A stretch of 64,000 nt of DNA. Origin: Streptomyces sp. BHT-5-2 (lineage in GTDB: Bacteria; Actinomycetota; Actinomycetes; Streptomycetales; Streptomycetaceae). Location of the stretch: assembly GCF_019774615.1 (NCBI RefSeq), contig NZ_CP081497.1, positions 310,001 to 374,000 of the forward strand. The letters run 5' to 3'. The position numbers were made by a program, and so were the translations under genes. The first letter of the stretch is position 1; every line of letters starts with the position of its first letter. This document shows, in pieces, positions 34,818 to 42,505 of the stretch. The notes beneath the pieces were generated by a model. That model was not told the DNA's origin. It searched no databases and saw only the letters and a program-made list of their open reading frames with translations.

Positions 34818-34839
34818 ACTGCATAGAAATCCTGGCAGT
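34818..34839. promoter_or_regulatory. Inverted repeat in the DUF6230/TetR divergent promoter
   Basis: ACTGC (34818-34822) and its complement GCAGT (34835-34839) are separated by 12 bases, immediately upstream of the TetR start. The location fits an autoregulatory operator, but the half-sites are short. Confidence 0.4.
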
Positions 34840-34857
34840 TGGAGACTAGGGCGGATT

Positions 34858-35514
34858 TTGAATAAGAGTCAACAGCGCGGACGGACGGCCTCGCGGGAGG
34901 CCCGCGGCACCGACCGTTCCCAGGCACGCCGTGCCGAACTGATCGCCACAGGGAAGAAGCTGTTCGCCGACACCTCGTACGACGCGCTGTCCATGGACGA
35001 CATCGCGCGCCAGGCGGGGGTCGCCAAGGGCCTGATCTACTACTACTTCACCAACAAGCGCGGCTACTACTTGGCGATCATCGAGGACGCGGTGGCGGAG
35101 CTGGTCGCGCGCGCCGGCAGCACCCACGACCTGCCGCCCGTCGAACGCGTCCGGCGCACCGTCGACGGCTATCTGCGCTACGCCCAGCACCACCAGGCCG
35201 CGTACCGCACGATCGTGACCGGCGGGGTCGGCTTCGACGCGGAGGTGCTGGCCATCCGCGCCCGGGTCCGGGCCCGTCTGCTGGGCACCATCGCGCGGGG
35301 TGCCTGGGGCCGGGAGGAGGTCCCGGCGCTCGCCCGCACGGCGCTGACCGGCTGGCTCTCCAGTGTCGAGGGCGTCACCCTCGACTGGATCGAGGAGCAG
35401 GAGGTGCCGCGCGAGACGGTGGTGGCGCTGCTGGTGCGGGGACTGGGCGACACCCTGCGCCTGATCGAGGAGTTCGAGCCGGACTGTCCGGCGCCGCCCC
35501 GGCCACTGCCCTGA
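34858..35514 (+). CDS. TetR-family regulator
   Basis: 218 aa from a TTG at 34858, with AGGGCG upstream; no later start keeps the basic N-terminal arm. The DNA-binding domain is clear (ARRAELIATGKKLFADTSY, MDDIARQAGVAKGLIYYYF). The ligand domain is all-helical. It is divergent from the DUF6230/DUF6114 operon, 143 bp away, and most likely its local repressor. It converges on the chitinase gene with a hairpin between. Confidence 0.9.
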   Translation: MNKSQQRGRTASREARGTDRSQARRAELIATGKKLFADTSYDALSMDDIARQAGVAKGLIYYYFTNKRGYYLAIIEDAVAELVARAGSTHDLPPVERVRRTVDGYLRYAQHHQAAYRTIVTGGVGFDAEVLAIRARVRARLLGTIARGAWGREEVPALARTALTGWLSSVEGVTLDWIEEQEVPRETVVALLVRGLGDTLRLIEEFEPDCPAPPRPLP

Positions 35515-35654
35515 CGAGGCGTCAGGCATCGAACTGGCGAAGCGTCGGCGTTGTCCGGCTCGGCCCGGTCGCCTGCTCGCCCGGTCGCACCGGAGCGGGC
35601 GGAAGGCCGTCGCCTCCCGCCCGCTCGGTTCCCCCGTTTCCCACGGTGGCTCTC

Positions 35655-35675
35655 GACGGGGTGGTCGGCCCCGTC
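35655..35675. terminator. Hairpin between convergent TetR and chitinase genes
   Basis: A 7-bp perfect stem (GACGGGG at 35655-35661, complement at 35669-35675) with a 7-nt loop, 18 bp from the chitinase stop codon. Confidence 0.5.
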
Positions 35676-35692
35676 CGCGTGGTGTCCGGCGG

Positions 35693-36985
<1,293 letters not shown>

Positions 36986-37087
36986 GTCTTCTCCTCGGAG
37001 GGGGACGAGGGCGGAGCATGGCGGCGTTCCGGTCGACATGCCTGCCGATTTGGCATGTACGCGCGGAGCGTTGCAGGAGAAGGTAGA

Positions 37088-37120
37088 AGGACTAGACCAG
37101 TGAGTCAATGGTTCGGACCA
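37088..37120. promoter_or_regulatory. Pair of DasR-like (dre) sites upstream of the chitinase
   Basis: AGGACTAGACCA (37088-37099) matches 10 of 12, and TGGTTCGGACCA (37109-37120) matches 9 of 12, of TGGTCTAGACCA. Their starts are 21 bp apart, two helical turns. Streptomyces chitinase promoters are known for a pair of 12-bp direct repeats of this type, needed for chitin induction and glucose repression. Confidence 0.65.
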
Positions 37121-37142
37121 ATTTGCCGACGGTCCCGCCCGC

Positions 37143-37172
37143 ACTGCCCGGAACTGCCCGGAACTGCCCGGA
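37143..37172. repeat. 10-bp tandem repeat, three copies
   Basis: ACTGCCCGGA is repeated exactly three times (37143-37152, 37153-37162, 37163-37172), one helical turn apart, between the DasR-like pair and the acyl-CoA dehydrogenase gene. Confidence 0.85.
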
Positions 37173-37354
37173 GATCGATGATCGACCCGTGACGCCGGGC
37201 CGCCGATCGGGCATACTCCTACCGCCACAGCCGCAGGTCATCGCCTTCCGCGATCCGGAACGCGATCATCGGCGAGGCACGACGGAAACCCGGCGCCGCC
37301 GCCTTACCCCATGCGCGCGTCGCCGCAGCGCCCGAGAGGGAGGAGAGCGCCGCC

Positions 37355-38563
37355 ATGACCGAGTACGTCCCCCCGCCGGTGGACCGCAGGCTGCCCACCG
37401 AGGAGGCCCGCGACCTGATGGCCCTGGTACGGGAGCTCGCCGAGCGCGAGATCCGGCCAACCGCCGCCGAGGAGGAGGAAGCCGGCCGTTTCCCGCGCGC
37501 CCTGTTCACCCTGCTCTCCGAATCCGGCCTGCTCTCGCTGCCCTACGCCGAGGAGTTCGGTGGCGGCGACCAGCCCTACGAGGTCTACCTCCAGGTCCTG
37601 GAGGAGCTCGCGGCCGCCCGGCTCACCGTCGGCCTCGGCGTCAGCGTGCACACCCTGGCCTGCCACGCGCTCGCCGGATTCGGCACCAAGGAGCAGCGCG
37701 CCGAGCACCTTCCGGCCATGCTCGGCGGCGGCCTGCTCGGCGCCTACTGCCTGTCCGAGCCGGCCGCCGGCTCCGACGCCGCCTCCCTGACCACCCGCGC
37801 CACCCGCAGCGCCGGGGGCACCTCCGACTCGAGCGGAGCCGAGAGCGGGGGATCGTGGACCCTGGAGGGCACCAAGGCGTGGACCACCCACGGCGGGGTG
37901 GCCGACTTCTACACCGTGCTGGCCCGCACCGGCGACAGCGGCCCGCACGGCATCACCGCCTTCCTGGTGCCCGGTGACGCCGAGGGCCTCACGGCCGCCA
38001 AGCCCGAGCGCAAGATGGGCATGAAGGGCTCGCCGACCGCGCAGCTGCACTTCGACCGCGTCCGGGTGCCCGACTCCCGCCGGATCGGCGAGGAGGGCCA
38101 GGGCTTCACCATCGCGCTCTCGGCCCTGGACTCCGGCCGCCTCGGCATCGCCGCCTGTGCCATCGGCGTCGCCCAGGCGGCGCTGGACGAGGCGCTCGTC
38201 TACACCGCCGACCGCCGCCAGTTCGGCCGCCCGATCGTCGACTTCCAGGGCCTGCGGTTCATGCTCGCGGACATGGCGACCCAGGTGGAGGCGGGCCGCG
38301 CGCTGTACCTCAATGCCGCCCGGCTGCGCGACGCCGGACTGCCGTTCTCCAAGGAGGCGGCGATGGCCAAGCTCTTCTGCACGGACACCGCGATGAAGGT
38401 CACCACCGATGCCGTCCAACTCCTCGGCGGCTACGGCTACACCCTCGACTTCCCGGCCGAGCGCTATATGCGCGAGGCCAAGGTCCTCCAGATCGTCGAG
38501 GGCACCAACCAGATCCAGCGGATGGTGATCGCCCGGCACCTGGCCGGACCAGAGTCGCACTGA
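37355..38563 (+). CDS. Acyl-CoA dehydrogenase
   Basis: 402 aa. The ATG at 37355 has GAGGGAGGAGAG upstream. The FAD-binding LSEPAAGSDAASL, RQFGRPIVDFQ and LLGGYGYTLDFPAERYMR blocks are typical, and QIVEGTNQIQR gives catalytic Glu382. An insertion of about a dozen Gly/Ser residues before SWTLEGTKAW is encoded by an interspersed repeat (37812-37851). It desaturates an acyl-CoA with an electron-transfer flavoprotein as acceptor. A strong hairpin follows, so it is probably monocistronic. An APH-fold kinase lies nearby at 40.2 kb, a combination seen in 4-hydroxyacyl-CoA metabolism. Confidence 0.95.
   Translation: MTEYVPPPVDRRLPTEEARDLMALVRELAEREIRPTAAEEEEAGRFPRALFTLLSESGLLSLPYAEEFGGGDQPYEVYLQVLEELAAARLTVGLGVSVHTLACHALAGFGTKEQRAEHLPAMLGGGLLGAYCLSEPAAGSDAASLTTRATRSAGGTSDSSGAESGGSWTLEGTKAWTTHGGVADFYTVLARTGDSGPHGITAFLVPGDAEGLTAAKPERKMGMKGSPTAQLHFDRVRVPDSRRIGEEGQGFTIALSALDSGRLGIAACAIGVAQAALDEALVYTADRRQFGRPIVDFQGLRFMLADMATQVEAGRALYLNAARLRDAGLPFSKEAAMAKLFCTDTAMKVTTDAVQLLGGYGYTLDFPAERYMREAKVLQIVEGTNQIQRMVIARHLAGPESH
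37812..37851 (+). repeat. In-frame copy of an interspersed GC-rich repeat (acyl-CoA dehydrogenase)
   Basis: It carries GGGGGCACCTCC (37814-37825) and CTCGAGCGGAG (37828-37838). The complement of the first is present twice in the next gene at 39335-39365, and the second, with one change, as complement at 39918-39962. It encodes a low-complexity surface loop. Confidence 0.65.
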
Positions 38564-38572
38564 GCCACCACC

Positions 38573-38600
38573 GGGGCGGGGCCGGGCGGCGCCCCGCCCC
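38573..38600 (+). terminator. Terminator after acyl-CoA dehydrogenase
   Basis: A 10-bp perfect GC stem (GGGGCGGGGC at 38573-38582, complement at 38591-38600) with an 8-nt loop begins 10 bp after the stop codon. Confidence 0.75.
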
Positions 38601-38898
38601 GCCGGCCTGCCCGCGGACGTCGCCGGCGCCACCCCGAACCGCCGGGCATCGCCCGGCCGTTGCGCGATCCGGCGGATTGCCGTCGTGCATATACCTCCCA
38701 ACTCGCCCTATTAGGTGGCGGGTTGGAGCGCCCTTGACGGGTGTCCCCGTGGCCCAGTGGTGCCGGTCGGCCGGGCGTCCGTCATGCCGCGTCGGACGGG
38801 CGCGGCGGTACCGACGACGGGCGACGACGGCGGACACCGCCGGATCGTGGTCCCGCGATGCCCGGAGTGCGGCCGGACTGTGGCCGCCCGACGCGATC

Positions 38899-38911
38899 TG
38901 ACGTACCGTCA
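38899..38911. promoter_or_regulatory. Candidate operator TGACG-TAC-CGTCA
   Basis: A perfect 5-bp inverted repeat with a 3-nt centre, 50 bp upstream of the DUF7064-like start. The form is typical of TetR-type operators in fatty-acid loci, but no regulator gene is adjacent. Confidence 0.45.
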
Positions 38912-38960
38912 ATTTCCCGTTTCCCGGGGTTCCGCCGTCCGACCGCGCCCAGGAGGGCCC

Positions 38961-40220
38961 GTGACCGACCGTCCGATCGCGCTCGACGAATACCCGATCC
39001 ACCAGGCCCCGCTCTCCATGCGGCAGGTGGCCACCAGCGACCGCAACGCCTACGACCGCTGCATCTTCCACGTCCTGGACCACAGCGGCCGCGCCCTGCT
39101 CATCGCCGGCCTCGGCGTCTACCCCAACACCGGCGTCATCGACGCCTACGCCACCCTCCGCCTCGGCGACCGGCTGCACGCCGTCCGGGCCTCCGACGCC
39201 CTCACCGACGACCGCATGGCGCTGACCGTCGGCCCGCTCACCATCACCGTCGAGGAACCGCTGCACCGCCTCCGGCTCACCTGCGACCCCGAACCTTCCG
39301 CCGCGCTCCCGGCTTCCGCCCCGGCCTTCGGCCGGGAGGTGCCCCCAGAGCCGGGAGGTGCCCCCACCGCCGACGGCCTCTCCTTCGACCTGACCTGGAC
39401 CGCGTCCTTCCCCGCCGTCTGGGAGCCGCACCACACCCAGCACCGCGGTGGCCGGCTGATCCTGGAGGGCCGCCGCTTCGTCCAGGCCGGCACCTGCACC
39501 GGCACGATCCGGGCGGCCGGCGAGCGGCTCACCGTCACCGCGGGGGAGTGGACCGGTACCCGGGACCGCAGCTGGGGCGTGCGCCCGATACCCGGCGAGG
39601 ACGGTGGCCGGGCCGCCGCCGAGACGCCGACCGAGGGGTTCCACTGGATCTGGTGCCCGGTCCGTTTCGACGACCGGTTCGTCATGGTCATCATGCAGGA
39701 GGACGCCGACGGCCACCGCACCCTCAACGAGGCGCTGCTCGTCCGCGACGGCGCCCCCGACCGCCAACTCGGCTGGCCGTACGCCGACATCAGCTACCGC
39801 CCCGGCACCCGCCACCCCGAACGCGCCGTCCTCCACCTCACCGACCCCGCCCGCAAGCCCCTCGATCTCACCGCCGAGATCCTCACCTCCTCGCCGCTCG
39901 CCCTCGGCGCCGGCTACCCTCCCCCGAGCTCTCAACTCCGTTCGAGCAGGGGGGACCCCCATGCCGACGACTGGCAGCACGGCACCTGGCGGGGCCGCGG
40001 TTGGATCGACCGTCGCGTCTACGATCTGTCCGATCCGGCCGCCCACCCCCACACCGCCTACGGCGTCACCGACCATGCCGCCCGCTTCACCCTCGACGGC
40101 CGCACCGGATACGGCATCTTCGAGCACGGCAGCTTCGGCCGCCACGACCCCAGCGGCTTCACCGGCTACGACTCCGTGGCGCCCGACCGCGCCCGGCGCC
40201 CCGGGCAGGCGGCCCGATGA
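38961..40220 (+). CDS. DUF7064/7065-like (hydroxyneurosporene synthase/tocopherol-cyclase fold) protein
   Basis: 419 aa from GTG 38961, with AGGAGGGCCC upstream. A beta-rich protein with many Trp and His residues. The pattern (HVLDHSGRALLIAGLGVYPN, TAGEWTGTRDRSWGVRP, FHWIWCPVRFDD) matches actinobacterial proteins related to the CrtC/AttH lipocalin-like superfamily, which lie near lipid or steroid degradation genes. Two low-complexity insertions are encoded by interspersed repeats. The stop overlaps the ATG of the kinase gene (ATGA), so the two proteins probably act together. Biochemical function is unknown. Confidence 0.78.
   Translation: MTDRPIALDEYPIHQAPLSMRQVATSDRNAYDRCIFHVLDHSGRALLIAGLGVYPNTGVIDAYATLRLGDRLHAVRASDALTDDRMALTVGPLTITVEEPLHRLRLTCDPEPSAALPASAPAFGREVPPEPGGAPTADGLSFDLTWTASFPAVWEPHHTQHRGGRLILEGRRFVQAGTCTGTIRAAGERLTVTAGEWTGTRDRSWGVRPIPGEDGGRAAAETPTEGFHWIWCPVRFDDRFVMVIMQEDADGHRTLNEALLVRDGAPDRQLGWPYADISYRPGTRHPERAVLHLTDPARKPLDLTAEILTSSPLALGAGYPPPSSQLRSSRGDPHADDWQHGTWRGRGWIDRRVYDLSDPAAHPHTAYGVTDHAARFTLDGRTGYGIFEHGSFGRHDPSGFTGYDSVAPDRARRPGQAAR
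39331..39366 (+). repeat. Interspersed repeat, tandem copy in the DUF7064-like gene
   Basis: GCCGGGAGGTGCCCCCA occurs exactly twice (39331-39347, 39350-39366), preceded by a CCGGCC-TTC-GGCCGG hairpin (39321-39335). It is in frame and encodes a Pro/Gly-rich loop (REVPPEPGGAPTA). Confidence 0.75.
39918..39962 (+). repeat. Interspersed repeat, second location in the DUF7064-like gene
   Basis: This block runs from CCCTCCCCC through CTCCGTTCGAG to GGGGGGACCCCC. It encodes PPPSSQLRSSRGDP and shares its core with the complement of the copy in the acyl-CoA dehydrogenase gene. Confidence 0.65.
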
Positions 40221-41347
40221 CCACCGCGCCCCGCCCCCGCACCACCACCCGCGACCCGGAGGACCTCACCCGGCGGCTCACCGCCTGGCTCGCCCCCCGG
40301 CTCCCGGGCGCCCGCGTCACCGGGGTCACGGTGCCCGCCTCCAACGGCATGTCCAGCGAGACCCTGCTCTTCGACCTCGACCGCACGGGGCCCGTTCCCG
40401 CCGGGCCCCCGACCGCGCCCGAGCAGGGAGAGGTCCCCGCCTCCTGCGCCCTCCGGCTCGCCGCGGACCCCGCCGCGTACACCATCTTCCCGCGCTACGA
40501 CATGCCCCGGCAGTACCGCACCATGCGCCTGGTCGCCGACCGCACCGACCTGCCGGTGCCCCGGACCCTCTGGCTGGAGGAGGACCCCGCGCACCTCGGC
40601 GCGCCGTTCTTCGTCATGGCCCGCGCCGCCGGCCGCGTACCGCCCGACGTCATGCCCTACACCTACGAGGGGAACTGGCTGCACGACGCCACCGACGCCG
40701 AACGCGACCGGCTGGAGGCCGCGAGCGTCGCCGTCCTCGCCCGCCTGCACGACCAACTCCCGGCGGAGGCGGCGGAGTTCCTGGCGCTCCCCGGATCCGG
40801 CAGCCCGCTGCGGCGCCACGTCGACGCCCAACACGCCTACTACACCTGGGTCGTCGACGGCCTCCCGCGCTCCCCGCTCATCGAGCGCGGCTTCGCCTGG
40901 CTCGCCGACCACTGGCCCCAGCACGCCGAAGGCACCGTACTGAGCTGGGGCGACGCCCGGATCGGCAACATCGTCTACGACGGCTTCGAGCCGGCCGCGA
41001 TCCTCGACTGGGAGATGGCCGCCCCCGGCCCCCGTGAACTGGACCTGGGCTGGATGATCTACCTCCACCGCTTCTTCCAGGACCTCACGGAGAGCAGCGG
41101 CCGGCGCGGCCTGCCCGACCTGCTGCACCGCGACCGCGTCGAGAGCCGCTACGCCGCACTGACCGGGCACCGGCCGCGCGCCATGGAGTTCCACACCCTC
41201 TACGCGGCCCTGCGGCACGCCGTCGTGATGCTCAGAGTGGCCTACCGCCAGGTGCACTTCGGCGAGGTGCCGGTGCCGGACGACCCCGACGGGCTGATCC
41301 TGCACCGGGACACCCTGGAGGCGATGCTCGCCGGCCGCTACTGGTGA
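40217..41347 (+). CDS. APH-fold phosphotransferase (ACAD10/11- and LvaA-like kinase)
   Basis: 376 aa, with ATG overlapping the previous stop. The catalytic loop reads LSWGDARIGNIVYD and the metal site ILDWEMAAPGP, the form found in the kinase domain of ACAD10/11 and bacterial LvaA rather than in aminoglycoside kinases. PFFVMARAAGRVPPDV is also typical. In that family the kinase phosphorylates the 4-hydroxyl of a 4-hydroxyacyl-CoA, which an acyl-CoA dehydrogenase-fold partner then processes. The dehydrogenase at 37.4 kb could be that partner (inference). It is the last gene of a two-gene operon. Confidence 0.85.
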   Translation: MTTAPRPRTTTRDPEDLTRRLTAWLAPRLPGARVTGVTVPASNGMSSETLLFDLDRTGPVPAGPPTAPEQGEVPASCALRLAADPAAYTIFPRYDMPRQYRTMRLVADRTDLPVPRTLWLEEDPAHLGAPFFVMARAAGRVPPDVMPYTYEGNWLHDATDAERDRLEAASVAVLARLHDQLPAEAAEFLALPGSGSPLRRHVDAQHAYYTWVVDGLPRSPLIERGFAWLADHWPQHAEGTVLSWGDARIGNIVYDGFEPAAILDWEMAAPGPRELDLGWMIYLHRFFQDLTESSGRRGLPDLLHRDRVESRYAALTGHRPRAMEFHTLYAALRHAVVMLRVAYRQVHFGEVPVPDDPDGLILHRDTLEAMLAGRYW

Positions 41348-41365
41348 GCGGCCGGCCGGCGGACG

Positions 41366-41782
41366 TCAGACCCGGCGGCGCGAGCGCGGCACCCGGGCCG
41401 ACCGCTCACCCGGCCCACAGGGGTGCGAGAACGGCTGGCGGCGCCAGTCCAGCCCCTCGGGCAGCGTCAGCAGGACGGCCGCGTCCTGCTCGTGAGCGTC
41501 CCTCATGTCGTCGGTGTCCGCCGCGTCCGCCGCCGGCCGGCCGGAGCCCTGGCACACCGTCAGCGCGAACGGGTCCCAGGACGAGGGGCACAGCGCGTGC
41601 TCCGGCAGGGTGTCCTCGTCCGCCAGCAGCGCGATCGGCTGCCCGCAGTCCGGGCAGGTCACACGGTAGATCTCGTAGGTGTCGAAGGGATCGTCCGCAC
41701 AATCCTCGACCGGGAAACCGGAACTGTCGCCCTCCTGGGCGCCGACGTCGGCCGCGGCGGAGTCCTGCTTGAGGCGTCGCAT
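41366..41782 (-). CDS. Small conserved protein with Cys pairs, function unknown
   Basis: About 138 aa from ATG 41782, for which CGAGGGGG is well spaced; ATG 41791 (three more residues) is possible. CPDCGQPIALLADEDTLPEH carries one CxxC, with further cysteines at LCPSSW and VCQG, so metal binding is conceivable but the set is irregular. The C-terminus is basic. It is read divergently from the Lrp regulator gene. I do not recognise a named family. Confidence 0.65.
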   Translation of the reverse strand: MRRLKQDSAAADVGAQEGDSSGFPVEDCADDPFDTYEIYRVTCPDCGQPIALLADEDTLPEHALCPSSWDPFALTVCQGSGRPAADAADTDDMRDAHEQDAAVLLTLPEGLDWRRQPFSHPCGPGERSARVPRSRRRV

Positions 41783-42003
41783 GATGTCCATCCCCCTCGG
41801 GTGGGCCACTCGGACCGCTGCTTCGTTCGTGTGACCGGCGGTCTCGGCCAACACCAGCAATGCCCTTCATGCCGGGCGCATAATCGCCGGCGCCTTGCGG
41901 AGCCTGCGCCACCGGTGTGGCGTTCCTCACACGGGGCGGTGCTCGGGTGCTCGCGGTATGCCGCGCGCTGCGCGCACGCGCCCGCGCACAGTAGGTTGAA
42001 CGG

Positions 42004-42444
42004 GTGGAGGAGTTGGACCGACAAATCGTGGATCTGCTCGTCAAGGACGGGCGGATGAGCTACACCGACCTGGGCAAGGCCACCGGCCTGTCCACCTCGG
42101 CGGTGCACCAACGGGTGCGCCGCCTGGAGCAGCGCGGCGTCATCCGCGGCTATGCCGCCATCGTCGACCCCGAGGCGGTGGGCCTGCCGTTGACCGCCTT
42201 CATCTCGGTCAAACCCTTCGACCCCAGCGCCCCGGACGACATCGCCGACCGGCTCGCCGAGGTCCCCGAGCTGGAGGCGTGCCACAGCGTCGCCGGCGAC
42301 GAGAACTACATCCTCAAGGTCCGGGTCGCCACCCCGCTGGAGCTGGAGCACCTGCTCACCCGCATCCGCAGCCTGGCCGGCGTCTCCACCCGCACGACGG
42401 TGGTCCTCTCCACCCCCTACGAGGCCCGCCCGCCGCGCATCTGA
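42004..42444 (+). CDS. Lrp/AsnC-family transcriptional regulator
   Basis: 146 aa from GTG 42004. The N-terminal winged helix has the family signature (LDRQIVDLLVKDGRMSYTDL, GLSTSAVHQRVRRLEQRGVI). The C-terminal RAM domain contains GDENYILKVRVATPLELE, the amino-acid-sensing GDYDY-like motif. These proteins form octamers and control amino-acid or amine metabolism. Its divergent partner is the small Cys-containing protein; downstream, 61 bp away on the same strand, is an amidohydrolase it may regulate. Confidence 0.93.
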   Translation: MEELDRQIVDLLVKDGRMSYTDLGKATGLSTSAVHQRVRRLEQRGVIRGYAAIVDPEAVGLPLTAFISVKPFDPSAPDDIADRLAEVPELEACHSVAGDENYILKVRVATPLELEHLLTRIRSLAGVSTRTTVVLSTPYEARPPRI

Positions 42445-42505
42445 CCCGGCCGGGAAGCGACCCCCGGGGGTCGGGCGCCCCCGGGCAGGGGCGAAACTGT
42501 CCGGT

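Larger units (their letters stand above)
36986..37354. promoter_or_regulatory. Chitinase / acyl-CoA dehydrogenase divergent promoter region
   Basis: 369 bp with no gene. It holds two DasR-like sequences near the chitinase side (37088-37120), three exact tandem copies of ACTGCCCGGA (37143-37172), and the acyl-CoA dehydrogenase ribosome site just before 37355. Confidence 0.6.
38564..38960. promoter_or_regulatory. 397-bp spacer between acyl-CoA dehydrogenase and DUF7064-like gene
   Basis: A terminator hairpin sits at 38573-38600. The middle has an AT-richer patch (about 38688-38715). TGACG-TAC-CGTCA lies at 38899-38911. A frame running into the next gene encodes a CPECG-containing segment but has no support of its own. 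The strong AGGAGGG before 38961 marks the next start. Confidence 0.55.
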
